Part shown: piece by piece, positions 12,714 through 23,528 of the stretch
Position numbering within the stretch: position 1 is the first letter of the stretch
Layout: every line of letters starts with the position of its first letter
Assembly: GCA_001600615.1 (NCBI GenBank)
Contig: BCKK01000001.1
Location: 2,333,082 to 2,397,081 of the forward strand
Origin: Dioszegia crocea
Taxonomy: Eukaryota; Basidiomycota; Tremellomycetes; Tremellales; Bulleribasidiaceae
Reading direction: 5' to 3'
Length of the DNA: 64,000 nt
Position numbers and translations under genes: made by a program
The notes under the pieces: generated by a model
Seen by the model: the letters and a program-made list of their open reading frames with translations, nothing else
Databases searched by the model: none
What the model was told of the DNA's origin: nothing

Positions 12714-14096
12714 CTCGTGGGACTCAATTGGTGGTCTGAGGGATGTGAATGATTGGAGAAGTCTTAAAGGAATGCAAGCGTTGGGGAGGGGACGGAATGG
12801 GGTCCGTCCGGTCCGCGGTAAAGCTGAGCCGGAGCCACGTGGCAGATGTGAATGTGGCACTTTTGGCTCGCTTATTATTGGGGCTCTACCTGCTTCTTGT
12901 TGCATCGTGTGCCACTTTCATCGGCCACTAGCTCGTTCTACAGTACAGTCTGCCTGTCCAAAGGTCTACGAGATAATTTTGAGCAAATGAATCGCACGTC
13001 GTCCAGCTCCTCACGCTCACATTGGGATCACGATGAACCTGTGTCGTTGTCGCCATCGATGCAGTACAAAGACGATGGCACGCCGCACGTCTTGTTCTAT
13101 ATCTCGACACGTTGGAGGGTTGGAAAGGTTATCGCCTGACTCTTGGCTTACTGCCATCCTCAAGGCCAATATGGCGTTCCCCACCAGCTTCCTGTGCCGT
13201 TTCTGGATGTTTCCGCTTTGGGTTGTTCTGTATGTTTCATCTGGCAGCGGATGCATTCTGAAACGCAAGAAAAAGGGTATGTCACGCTTGTGTCACGCTG
13301 CGAGCGCTGACGCTGACTCTTTTGTCGATGTACCTGAGAGAATGAATTATGACACGCAGATAACGCATTGCTGCAAAGGCCCCAAGGGCTGCCCGACTAA
13401 GCCGCTGCCTCAGCACCGGATACCGCAATCCGTCGCAGTGTGAGTGCGTAGTTCGTCGAGGTTCTTGACTCCTTGAGGACTGGCGCCGACGGCCTGTCAT
13501 GTGAAGTTCTGTGGCACCAATGGGGCCGTACATCTATCACGGGGAGCAGGACACGGTACTCGAGTCTCTGTCCTCAATTCGAGATTACAGCGCGCACTCC
13601 GAGCAGACAGACGCGTCTTGACGCGCTCGTTCGAGAAAATGGTGATCGAGGAGAGGACGCGCTTTTACGGCATAAGTTTCACATGTTTCCTGAAACCTAT
13701 GTGACGCAACCTCTGGATTTGTCCCATCCTATGGGACATGTTCTCTCCAGCTAGACGCGAAGAAATTATGCGTGACATCAAGATTTTGCTCGCTCTCCTT
13801 AGAGGGCCGGCATACCTCGGCATACTATGCTAAGGTTAGGCTGAGGTCGAGTTCCTGATCTGATCCCTATGTCCCGGACGATCAGTCTTGTTGTTGTTTA
13901 ATTTTGACTTGCAGCTTTCACTTTTCACTCACCTTTTTATAGACTCTTCCTTACTTGGATCACACACGCTGAGCGTCAACCTACCCTCCTTTCGCTATAG
14001 ATTAGCTCCATTACTCCACCACTCCCCGATCTTCAACTCTTTCCTACACACTCGCTTTGACAGCCCGATCAATCAAAGACACCAAAAGACCCCATC
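12714..14096. other. Long intergenic region between BIO2 and the PAN-like gene
   Basis: There are 1.38 kb between divergent genes. Short open frames occur (for example a 50-codon plus-strand frame starting MNRTSSSSSRSHWDHDEP at 12988), but none shows a family match or clean splice continuation. The last 180 bp before 14097 are strongly pyrimidine-rich and probably form the leader and core promoter of the next gene. The rest may hold upstream control sites for BIO2; I recognise none. Confidence 0.4.
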
Positions 14097-14815
14097 ATGC
14101 GCTTCACACTCCCCTTCGTTTCCCTTGTCCTCTTCCTCTCCAGCGAGGGCTTTGCCGCCGCTGTGCCAAACCGCATCACCAACGAAACTCCTTTATCCGC
14201 TATGACTGCTCAGCGCCAAACCATCCGGGACGAGATCCAGCTTCGCGAACACGTCGAGAACACCGTCAAGCGCGTCAACGAGCGGTCGCTGGAGGAAGGA
14301 CATGAAGCGCTAGTAGATTCAGTCATCTCCACTGAGACTGGTGACGAACGCCGCAGATCGCACCAGGTTGGGCGGGCAGAAGTCGAGCTGGAAGCGAGGT
14401 CCTCCTATCCCAAGTGCAAGAAGACCACACCTCGGACAGGCTATGCCCACTACCCCGGATGGAGACTTGTCGGTGACGAGGTGAGTCTCTATGATACAAT
14501 GCTCTGGGTTTTGGCTTACATTGCAGCTTTCTGGAGCTATTCCCGTAAAGCCCGAATCAGCCTGTATCCAAGCATGCAACAAGTACGGCGGTGCTTGCTC
14601 TGGTGTCTTCTTCGACAGCGCCAATGGGAAATGCTTCCTCAAAGGCGTGAAGACGAGCGCATGGAACTTTGCGGAGGGGCTGGATGAGGACGGGACGGAT
14701 CTTATCGGCGGTTGCTCGTTGTGGTCCAACATCGGTAAGTCCATCGTCTGAGGCTGGATATAAAGCTGATTCTGTAGTACCCGAGGAGATGGATGCTGTC
14801 TGTTGCCGGGACTAG
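14097..14815 (+). CDS. Secreted protein with PAN/apple-like cysteine module
   Basis: Three exons give 209 residues. The start, MRFTLPFVSLVLFLSSEGFAA, is a textbook signal peptide. A charged, Arg/Glu-rich pro-region of about 100 residues follows (it contains RR and KR pairs that could be Kex2-type cleavage sites). The cysteine-rich part comes last: CIQACNKYGGACSGVFFDS, then GKCFLKG, then GGCSLW, and a final exon ending AVCCRD. The CxxxC...C...F...C..K spacing resembles a PAN/apple fold as used in fungal secreted or wall proteins. The splice sites are clear (46-nt and 43-nt introns, both restoring frame). Function is unknown; adhesion or carbohydrate binding would be typical for this fold, but that is inference. 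Confidence 0.78.
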
Positions 14816-15147
14816 ACCCAACTCGTGATCTTCTATACCCGGGTGCTGGTCGCCCACGATTCCACGGACACTCTGGTTCCCACCCTTTCCACCTCATTCG
14901 TATTTTTAGCATTCTCAGCCCGTCGCCGATGCTTGCATCGAGCAAGGGACGTTTCTCTCAACTGTAAATTATAACATAGCCTCCCATCACATCCATCATC
15001 TGCAGATTAAGATGCATTACATAGATCTCCGCCAGTTGGACTGGCCAGATACAAGCAAGCGGGCCCGAGCGAGTACGATTGCTCAACTGCTTCATCCATA
15101 CATCAGAGACTGGTAGACCCGCACGTCTGGTCTCGCCAACACATCAT

Positions 15148-16772
15148 CTAGTAGAAACCCCCTTGTCGCTGCTGTTGCCCTATTCCCCATCTCCTCAATT
15201 GCTCACACGCCGGGCTCTGCTCCGCACGAATCTCTCTGATTTTGTTGAAATCCGCGCCAATACCAAAGAAGCCAGATTCTTGCGATACCCGTCGTTCCTT
15301 TAAGTCCTGGAATCGCTCACACTATAGGTCAGCGAGAACCACCCTATATGACAGTATGCTTACCTCGTTCCTCAGTCGACCAGCATATACAGATTCAACG
15401 CCCCGCTCAAAGCTCCTCACTCTGTTCGAGTACATTGCGGCCTTTTCCTCTCCCCTCCTAGCCTCTGGAACAGACTTCCATATCTCGCTCGCGGTCCATT
15501 CCGCATCATTGACGTAGTATGGTACATTCCAGTTCCAGGTAGATCGCGATAGTCCGTACTGTGGAGTAGCTTCGAAAGAGTATGAAGGGTCCGGAGTTGT
15601 GAGGTTGAACATGGAGGGGAGTTGGGATAGGAGAGCAAAGGCGCAAAGAATGAGAATTGGGAGAAGAGCGATAAGGGAGTTGCCTTCTTGAGCGTTGCCG
15701 CCTGCAGCAGCGGGCTGTCGACGACGAGGTTGACCGAATCCCTGACCTCCAAATGTGAAGACTGGATTGTCAGCACTGAGCTAAATGGTCCGTGACGAAT
15801 CTCTCGAGTCGGGAGAGCCTATCGTCTTTCGTAGGTTACGGTGCCAACATGCGGTGAAGTCCACTCACCATTCTGCTGTCTGCCGAAACCCCCACCCCCT
15901 CCAAAGAACGCATTGAACAGATCTTCCGGGTTGATCTCAGTGTACATCCCGTTCCCTCCGCCGAATCCTTGCGGCATCCCTCCTCCCCTATACATCCCTC
16001 CTCCACCTCCGCCGCCACCACCGCCACCTCCACCTCGCTGAGTTGGGTCCGAGTGCGGATTGGAATCGAATACCGCTCGAAGATTTGCGTCAGACAGAAC
16101 CTGGAAAGCTTTTGAAACCACTGAAGTATAAGCGATCGTCCTTGTATGAGGCAGGATATCACTCACTCTTGAATGCCTCATCTGCGCCAGGTGCTCCGTT
16201 CTTATCTGGATGTAACGCTAACGCGAGTTTCTTGTATGATCTCTTTACATCACTCTCCTCACATGTTCTTTCGACTGCTTTCTCAGCTCAAGCTACCGGA
16301 TGATCAGATATGACTGACCAGATAAGATTTCGTAGTACGCGTGCTGCTTGCAGGCCTTGACTCGCTTAACCACCTCCATCTGTTTCGGCGTATACTCTCT
16401 CTTTTTGCTCTTCTCAGCAGCAGCAGGGGCAGGAGCAGGCTTAGATGCTGATGCCGAAGCTCCTGTATGCCCTGGCCTCTTTTTCGCCGACGACAGATGC
16501 TCTTCTACACCCGTTGCCTTTGTCGATGAGCTAGACCCAGCGGCTGCGTTCGGAGTGTCATTTCCTGACGCAGTCGCGCTTCCCGATGCCTCTGCCTGCT
16601 CTGACACTGATATCTCTCGCTGCAGAATTGAGATCATGGCCTCGCCCTCCGGAGTTGAGAATAAGGCTACGGATTTGCGGGCGAATTTTATGGCCGAGGG
16701 GAGATTCGCGGAATTACGATGTCGTTGAGCGATGTGCAAGCATCGCAAAGCCTCTTCTTTGTTGACCTCCAT
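15148..16772 (-). CDS. ER membrane J-protein (DNAJB12/HLJ1-like)
   Basis: This tail-anchored type of Hsp40 stimulates cytosolic Hsp70 at the ER surface in folding and ER-associated degradation. The start at 16772 ([16 protein letters not shown]) matches the N-terminus of animal DNAJB12/B14 (MESNKDEAERC...), so I prefer it to the ATG 54 bp upstream. Next come a low-complexity Ala/Ser linker and the J domain, [22 protein letters not shown] then [10 protein letters not shown] with the essential HPD at about 16.21 kb. A glycine run (encoded by CCN repeats near 16.0 kb) and a Phe/Gly-rich stretch ([11 protein letters not shown]) follow. One membrane segment, [20 protein letters not shown], lies near 15.65 kb. 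A lumenal-side C-terminal domain like DUF1977 ([10 protein letters not shown]...YYVN) ends at QQRQGGFY. Five or so introns, about 450 residues. Confidence 0.88.
15990..16036 (-). repeat. Glycine-codon low-complexity tract inside the J-protein
   Basis: The plus strand reads as a run of CCN/CCT/CCA triplets, encoding about 13 consecutive glycines on the minus strand within the G/F region of the J-protein. Such tracts often vary in length between strains. Confidence 0.8.
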
Positions 16773-17001
16773 TCTGCGATCCTTCCTAATGTCCTGTGAG
16801 ATAGCTGAGGTATGTATGTAGGGCATGGTTACCTATATTGGCAGCAGCGTATCTCGCTGGCACAACGGAGACTGCCGTAATCTCCGAAAGAGGCAAGTGA
16901 CCTTCTCACGTAAGCTGGCTGTGTCATACTCGCCACCTAAGCTCAGAGCCTACATAGATAACTGTGTCTATACATCATCCACCCACTCAGCTCCATCTAT
17001 C
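16773..17001. promoter_or_regulatory. Divergent promoter between J-protein and SDE2
   Basis: Only 229 bp separate the two start codons, so the core promoters must overlap or abut. No other gene fits. Confidence 0.4.
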
Positions 17002-17825
17002 ATGACCAAGACAGTCTTCGTACGCCTACCTTCCCCTTTGTCGTCCCTACAGCTGCGTGTGGACCCCTCGACTCCCCTTTCGCGCCTCATCCCCTCTGCT
17101 CTGGCCGAACACGATGTGTACCTCAGGACAACATCCGGGCTTCTTTCCGCCGATTCCCTCGTAGCCGACATCTCATCCGGAGACTTTTGCTCCATCGACG
17201 TCTGCGCTAGAGTACGTGGTGGTAAGGGAGGATTCGGGACCAATTTGCGTGCGGCGGGTGGGCGGATGTCAATGGGCAAGGCAAACAACACGGATGCGTG
17301 CAGGGATTTGTCAGGGCGGAGATTGAGTACGCTGAAAGAGGCTGAACGGTGAGTATCTTCATCAGACATTACGACTCAAGCTGACACTACAGCCAAGCTG
17401 AACTCCTCAACTCAGCTGATGCTCTTCGCGCACAAGCTGTGGCTGAGCAAAAGGCCAAGCTGGAAGGACTGGAGCGGAGCTTGGGCATTTCGCACGATCC
17501 CGAATCCTCCATCACGGGCTCGAAGCGGGTTGCAGATGTGGACGTTGGAGAGTTGGCAAGGAAGAAGCATCGCTTTGAGGACAACAAGTTCCTGGAGGAG
17601 AGTAAGGAGATCAACGAAGGTGTCAGGTCTGCAGTTTCAGCTGGTGAGCTTTGTGCCCTTTGCCTGTATATCCAATGCTGACCATCAGCCATGCTGTTGA
17701 AGCGTAAGAAGAAAGCCAAGGCTGCTGCCTCGACTGCTGCTACGGCCGGCGTGACGGAGGCAAAGAAAGCAGAGAAGGACAAGGCGGCGATGCCACCACC
17801 GGCGCTAGCTGCCACTTTGGCGTAG
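17002..17825 (+). CDS. SDE2: SDE2 homolog, ubiquitin-fold precursor
   Basis: Sde2 is made as a precursor with an N-terminal ubiquitin-like fold. A deubiquitinase cleaves it after a GG~K site, and in fission yeast the freed C-terminal part joins the spliceosome to promote excision of certain introns and guard telomeres. Here three exons give about 240 residues. Residues 1-74 are the ubiquitin-like part. RVRGGKGGFG places the cleavage after Gly74 and leaves a new N-terminal Lys75. NTDACRDLSGRRL is the family signature just after it. The middle is charged and helical (QAELLNSADALRAQAVAEQKA) and contains ARKKHRFEDNKFLEES. The C-terminus is a lysine/alanine-rich tail (LLKRKKKAKAAAST) likely to act as a nuclear localisation signal. 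The splice sites are clear. The tail lacks an obvious SAP domain, as in other short fungal forms. Confidence 0.88.
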
Positions 17826-17911
17826 GGGAGTGTGTACAGAAGTTGTAGATACGATCGATGCATGACCCATGATTCTCATCCCAATACTGGCTAAAGCCCC
17901 AGACGTCGCAG

Positions 17912-18748
17912 TCAGAACTCAGGACTGAGCTCTCCCTGGCTGGAAGTCTCAGAGACGGCTCCTTTGAGACCTGGCCCCAAGCTGCTCGCTTGCCCCTTTG
18001 CCGCCCTCCTCAAGTCCTCAGGAAGATGAGGCCATACCCCAATAGACCACCCCTTCTCTTTCATGAAATCGTCTCTGAGGTCTTTGCAGGCTTCAGACCA
18101 GAATGTCCGCCTGGCATTGCTGGACTGCATGCAGGTCTGACGGACCCCCTCCCATCCCAGTGCAGTTGCCGATTTGAGGTCGTCGGGGTTGGAAGCCGCA
18201 ATGAGGGTCTCGAAGAACGTCGGGTAGGTGTTGCGGAAGACTCTGGCGTGAACGTCATGGCGGGATTCGCTGGTTGTCTTCTCCCCCGCAGACTTCTCCT
18301 GCAGAAGGGAGACGTAGTTGTTCAACCCATCCTTGATGTCCGTCATACCCTTGTCGTAGGCGGACAAGAACTGAGTGGCGACGGTATAGCGCGACTTGGC
18401 GGCGAGGAACTGCTCCATTGTCTTGATGGACAAGGGCAGAACAACCCTCGACAACTTCTTGCTGGATTGCCGTCCGTCGACGGATGGTCCGACCGTGAGC
18501 CAAGAAGCGAATGCGTCCACCAGACTGCAGTCGATGGCCTGACGCATGATGTGCCCGGGGGAGAGCGCCTTACACCAGTCGAGATGGATGCCAGAGGTAG
18601 CGGTCGTGAAAGGACCATCGAGTTGGGCATTGTCTGCGTTGAACAGCTCGAGGGCTGAGGTGCGCAGCCGGATTGCTAGGCCGAAAACCTTGCGAGTGAT
18701 CTCCTCAGGGATGTAAGTCGGGGGTGTAACAATGGTGCGGCTGGACAT
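17912..18748 (-). CDS. Intronless hypothetical protein, 278 aa
   Basis: A single uninterrupted frame of 278 codons starts MSSRTIVTPPTYIPEEITRK and ends GELSPEF. I do not recognise the family. It has no signal peptide and no membrane segment. The sequence looks globular and mostly helical, with several Trp residues (HLDWCKALSPGH, TALGWEGVRQ, KEKGWSIGVWPHLPEDLRR). A pyrimidine-rich leader ends directly at the ATG (CACCTCCATTCCCCCTTTCC), which supports a real start. It is unusual in having no intron, while every neighbour has two or more. It converges on SDE2 with 86 bp between stops. It could be a lineage-specific gene or a retained retrocopy; a transferred gene is also possible. Coding status is likely because of length and leader, function unknown. 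Confidence 0.7.
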   Translation of the reverse strand: MSSRTIVTPPTYIPEEITRKVFGLAIRLRTSALELFNADNAQLDGPFTTATSGIHLDWCKALSPGHIMRQAIDCSLVDAFASWLTVGPSVDGRQSSKKLSRVVLPLSIKTMEQFLAAKSRYTVATQFLSAYDKGMTDIKDGLNNYVSLLQEKSAGEKTTSESRHDVHARVFRNTYPTFFETLIAASNPDDLKSATALGWEGVRQTCMQSSNARRTFWSEACKDLRDDFMKEKGWSIGVWPHLPEDLRRAAKGQASSLGPGLKGAVSETSSQGELSPEF

Positions 18749-19731
18749 TGTGTGGAAAGGGGGAATGGAGGTGATAAGGTGAGTGGCAAAACCAGGATGT
18801 GTGGACTGGGGGCAGTTGCGGATACCTCATGTCGCCCAGACAGAGGATTGCTGTCAGGAGGCGGTCTCCTCCCCAGCTGTCACACACCATGTCTTCCTTT
18901 GAGACCGGGTGGCGGCCAGGCGTGTCATACTCCACCGGCGGACGAGCGCGTCTGTGAGCCGAGCAACGAGCGCAGTGATCACAATCAGAAGATGACTGTG
19001 TAGAGCGCGTGTCGCCGAGCAGAAAGGTTCGGAGCGTCTCGAGTCCAGTAGTGATGCTATGCTTCTTGCTATATAGATGTACACCTTGATTGTACTGATG
19101 GTCTTGCGAGGATGAATATGAATCACCAGCAAGTTCCATCTCCTGTAGGCGTTGTGGAGACCCCGATGACACTACTTTACGTGTTTGTCAAAGTTTTCAC
19201 TCCCCTCTCCACCCATCACACGTATTCCCTATTCAGGCAAGGTAGACGATAAGGACGATAAGCATCACCGTCAAGATGGACCCGCTTGGCTCCATACATT
19301 CACTGTCTGAGCTGGCACTTGACAAAATTAGACGCGCCGCAGACAGCTGTGTGATTTGCCACCCGCTCACCCCACCCTACCCCAAGCTCCGCCCGTCCGC
19401 CCCTTCGTCCGACGCCCGGTATTGCCGGTCCCACTCATTTCGATTCTGGCTAGACAATTAGACGTATAGATATAAAGCACGAGACTGGATAACATCATCA
19501 ACAAACATCATCAGCAGCATCCCCTCGGAAACGTGATACCAAGCACGAGGCAAGCAACGCACGTTCGTATCCGGTGTCCGTCCCTGCCCCGTTTGCCATG
19601 TCAACAAAGGCCCAAAGCTTATATCTGCAGTGTTGCCACCCATCTCAACACCTCTTACCCCAACTCCATCTCACCTCTTATCGAGCTAGATACCCCGGGC
19701 TCGCGCCCAATCTTCACTGACAACCTCAATA
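18749..19731. other. Divergent intergenic region before the GDPD pair
   Basis: There are 983 bp between an upstream minus-strand gene start and the first GDPD start. A TATAAAG occurs at 19471, about 260 bp before the GDPD ATG, and may be a core promoter element. A long minus-strand frame runs through 18.7-19.17 kb but has no start context or family match, and overlaps the orphan gene in another frame. Confidence 0.35.
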
Positions 19732-21018
19732 ATGCCTGCTCAATCGACCTCTCGCTTCGGCTCGGCCGTCAACACCCCTGAGCTATTGGCCAGCTCAGGC
19801 CCTTCGCCCCTTCTTCAACGCCTACAGACTCCCGAGGAAGAACTCCCATCCTTCGACTTAGGCGAAGCTGCGCTCGAAGGCAAAGCACGATCGCGTCTGC
19901 CAGAATGTTGGGGTCACCGTGGAGCCAGTGCCTCTTATCGTACGTCCATCCATGTTCCAGCTAACAGTCAGCCGAGAACACCAAGGCTAGCTTCATCGAG
20001 GCTTGCAAGCAGGGTGCGGATGGTATTGAGACAGGTAAGCTTGCCCATGTTCGTAGCTGATTTAGACATTCACATTACGTCCGATAACGTTCTGGTCCTC
20101 TTCCATGACCCCAAACTCGACCGCACTACCAACGGCAAGGGCAGGATTAGGGAGCAGCCTTGGGACGGTGTCTTAGAGTAAGTCACTCCCAGAATTTGGC
20201 TAATTGCAGACACGTTCGGACCAAAGATACCCCAGTCCAGCCCGTCCCTCTATTCACCGAGGTTCTCGACATCATGCTGCATCCCGGCAATGAACGCGTC
20301 AAGCTAAACGTAAGCCCGAGCGCGTATCGGCCTAATGTCAGCTCGATTGCAAGGTCGACAACGATGCTGAGAAGCTCTTTGGGCTAGTGCGGGAGGTGAT
20401 GATGTTGTATGCGGATTGGGAACGACGATTAGCCCCTAGGATCATTCTCGGTCTTTGGCATGTGAGTCGGGAGTTTGGCAACGCTGATGATAGCCCAAAT
20501 TCCTCGCTCCAGCTGCTAAGCACCTCCCATACCTCCCTCGCTACGCTATATCATTCTCGCCCGCCGAGGCCAGGCAGTTCTTTTGGGAATCAGTGCATGG
20601 CTTCTCAGTCTACTACGAGGCGTTAGCCAGTCCGGACGGCCAGAAGTTCTTGGCAGAGTGCAAGAGTCACGGCAAGGAGGTGTGTGCGTGGACCGTCAAC
20701 ACCAAGGAGGGGATGAGGGAGTGCATACGCTGGGGACTGGGGAGCTGTATCACTGATAAGCCGGACATGTGGCGGGAGGTCAAGGCTGAGGTATGTTATT
20801 TTGAGACCCTGGCTGACTTTCAGTTCCAAGCGGACTACTATCGCGCAGTCAAGCCCACCCTCCAAACATTCCTTCTACCATACGTCAACAGGAAGTCTTG
20901 GGGTTTCCACATTGCCAAGCAGACTAAGGAGGAGCGGGAGTACCTTGAGAAAGAGGGCGGAAAGTTTGAGGGGTGGGAGGGCGTTAATGTGGGGCTGCAG
21001 ATTGCGCGCGCGGAGTAA
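19732..21018 (+). CDS. Glycerophosphodiester phosphodiesterase family protein, copy 1
   Basis: GDPD enzymes hydrolyse glycerophosphodiesters or, in the Pgc1-like branch, phosphatidylglycerol. Seven exons join into about 340 residues. The catalytic signature is complete: WGHRGASA (first His), PENTKASF (Glu-Asn), GIETDIHITSD (Glu and Asp metal ligands), LFHDPKLDRTT (second His). Later family elements are LNLDCKVDND, PRIILGLWHP, VCAWTVNTKEGM and CITDKPDMW, followed by a C-terminal extension of about 70 residues ending GLQIARAE. Residues 1-55 are a non-conserved Ser/Pro-rich lead with no signal peptide. The C-terminal extension resembles yeast YPL206C/PGC1 more than bacterial GlpQ, so a lipid-droplet or mitochondrial phosphatidylglycerol phospholipase role is possible but inferred. 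Copy 2 lies 293 bp downstream on the same strand. Confidence 0.9.
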
Positions 21019-21311
21019 TGATAACGACGATTTTGATGACGACATGGACACTGCTGAATGCATCGTAGCTTGAGCTTTTACTGTTTTCTTCTTTGGTACC
21101 ACACGCAGTCGTCGATCTTCAAACCTCTGCGTGGATCACGCCGGTCTCCACACCCTCCTTCACCGAAGTGCGCCCAGCATGACACCATACGCTGCAAAGT
21201 CCTTTGTCCCGCTCACACCACCTTTGTGGTTCAGCCTCCGCACTGGTGGCACAGTCTAGGTCCTTCACCATCCCCAGGTGGTTTCTCGATCCTTACTTAC
21301 TTCTATCGGAC

Positions 21312-22574
21312 ATGGCCACTTTACAGCATTCTGCCATCGGCACGCCGGACCTCAGCTCGACTGCCCATCCTTCGCCCAGACTCGATCGTCTACAGACACC
21401 GGACGACGAAGTTCTCGATCTTGCTCTCGGCGCCCCTGCTCTGGGCTCGCGAAAGCAGAGAGTGACTGAATGCTGGGCCCACCGCGGTGCAAGCGCTGCG
21501 TTTCGTAAGTCCTCCCTCGACCCGGCTGACAGCAGCTGAAAACACGTTGGCCAGCTTCCACGAAGCATGCAAGCAGGGTGCCGACGGGATTGAGACTGGT
21601 GAGTTTGGTGACAACTCAGCTGATCAGATATCCACGTCTCATCAGACAACGAGCTGCTGCTCTGTCACGACCCGGAGCTGGAACGGACGACAGATGGACA
21701 CGGCATGATCAATGAGCAGCCGTGGCATGGAGTGCTTGAGTGAGTAGCTTCGCGATCTGGACTGACATCAGGCATGTCAGGACAAAGCAGTCACCCGTGC
21801 AGCCCATCCCATTGTTGAGTCAGATCCTCGACCTCATGCTATCCTCGGGCAACGAGCATCTCAAGCTGAATGTGAGTTTACGAGAGATTTAGCTGATCTC
21901 AGCTCGATTGCAAGGTACACAACGATCCCGACAAGCTTTACAGCTTGGTCCGAAAGGCGGTTACCGGTGTGGAAGGATGGAAGGAGAGATTGGCCCCGCG
22001 GATCATCCTGGGCATGTGGCATGTGAGTTCTAGTCCTAGCCGAGCTGACTCCAGCCAAAATTCCTCTTGCCCGCCGCAACCTATTTCCCTCTCCTGCCTC
22101 GCTACGTCATCTCCATGTCCATCGCTGATGCCCGACGTTACTTCTGGAACTCTGTCCACGGCTTCTCGATGTACTACGAGGCCCTGGGTACGGCGGAAGG
22201 GCAGAGATTCCTGGCGGACTGCAAGATTGCGGGCAAGGATGTCGCTGCCTGGACAGTGAATACCAAGGATGGAATGAAGGACTGTGTGCGATGGAGCTTG
22301 GCGACTTGCATTACGGACAAGCCCGATATGTGGCGCGAAGTGCAGGCAGAGGTGAGTTGCTAGATGCACAGAGGCTGACCTACAGATTGCGGCGGATGGC
22401 CATCGAGCGCTCAAACCCACATTGCGGTCGGCCATCTTGCCCTGGTTTACCAAGCAGGCGTGGCAATTCGATGTCGACAGAGAGGCCAGGGACTACATGG
22501 CGGATCTGGAGCGAGTGGGCGGAAGATTCGAAGACTGGGCGGATGTCGATGTTGGGTTGCGCAACTTGCGGTAG
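21312..22574 (+). CDS. Glycerophosphodiester phosphodiesterase family protein, copy 2
   Basis: This is the tandem paralog of the preceding gene, about 330 residues from MATLQHSAIGTPDLSS. The active-site set is again complete: WAHRGASA, PENTLASF, GIETDIHVSSDN, LLCHDPELERTT. It keeps LNLDCKVHND, PRIILGMWHP, AWTVNTKDGM and CITDKPDMW and ends VDVGLRNLR. All six introns fall at the same places as in copy 1 (before PENT, after GIET, after GVLE, inside KLN/LDCK, after WH, after AE). The C-terminal lipid- or substrate-facing extension differs most (RSAILPWFTKQAWQF against QTFLLPYVNRKSWGF). Both copies therefore look active, with possible divergence in substrate or regulation. The upstream in-frame extension (from 21204) is less likely because homology with copy 1 begins near the chosen ATG. 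Confidence 0.9.
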
Positions 22575-23528
22575 AGGAGATGCAAATTTGCCTGTTCGGG
22601 TAGATTCGAGATGTGCTGCTGTATCAGCTGATCTCCTCCTGTTGCCACCCAAGTTGCCAACAACCTCTTCGTATGAAGGCAAATGACCTTCATGCTCGCA
22701 TCTCCAGTATTGGCCTAGGGCACATCAGCCATGTCAGAGAGCAAGACCACTGGCACCCTCGATCTTCACTACGTACCGGATTCCAAGCCGGTGTACTCCT
22801 GTCAAACATGTTCCGAGACCATAGTGCTTACTTCCCAAGTCACCAACCTGTGTATATGCTGATTACAGGCACTACAGGATGAATTAGTCTCGAAGTCTTT
22901 TATGGGAAGATCTGGGAGGGCATAGTACGTATGAGAAAGTAGCAGCTACTGAGTCCTAGTCTCTTCAATACCACTATCAATACGAATGTGGGCAAGCGAG
23001 AGGAGCGCACATTGGCGTAGGCTCTCCTCCTCATGATTTGCGTATCGCACGGCTCATCTATAGAACTGGAACGCACACAGTCGCGGATCTGCTTTGTGCG
23101 AGCTGCGAGACAGTTCTGGGGTGGATGTATGTCCGAGCGCCAAGTGGGGATCAGCGATACAAAGAGGGTAATTCTACCCTGCGAACGGCTACCCATGGGA
23201 GCACATGCTGATACAACAGGAAGATACATACTTGAAGTGGCTAAGATCATCAAGGAGAATAATTGGTGATGGACTGAGCTCTGCAAGCATCGGAAGGAAA
23301 CTGTAAAGTGTGACCTCTGTATTCATATAAGTCTGTATAGGTCCTTGTTGGCTTGGACTTCAACGGCGGCTGTCGGGCGGCATTCACCTCTTGCGTCTTC
23401 CTGACTGCGCCCGTCATGTACCTCCCATAGGTAAAGCTTGCCTCTGAATACCACTGGTTGGCGATGCCGCGCTAACCTTGATAGGGTAGCAATACAACAT
23501 TACATGGCAGACGCTATAGATTCCCCTT
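22575..23528. other. Intergenic region after the GDPD pair
   Basis: There are 954 bp between two convergent genes. The longest frame (128 codons, minus, ending near 22900) has no start context, splice continuation or recognisable motif. I see nothing else. Confidence 0.4.

Noticed and set aside
12988..13140. Plus-strand frame MNRTSSSSSRSHWDHDEP
   Set aside because: 50 codons, no family match, no acceptable splice donor to extend it; not enough to call a gene.
15819..16181. Glycine-rich frame as a separate small protein
   Set aside because: It is the G/F region and flanks of the J-protein in the same frame.
18705..19172. 155-codon minus-strand frame
   Set aside because: Overlaps the start of the intronless orphan in another frame, His/Pro/Ser-rich by composition, no start context or family match.
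22900..23286. 128-codon minus-strand frame
   Set aside because: No leader, no splice signals, no domain; likely chance.
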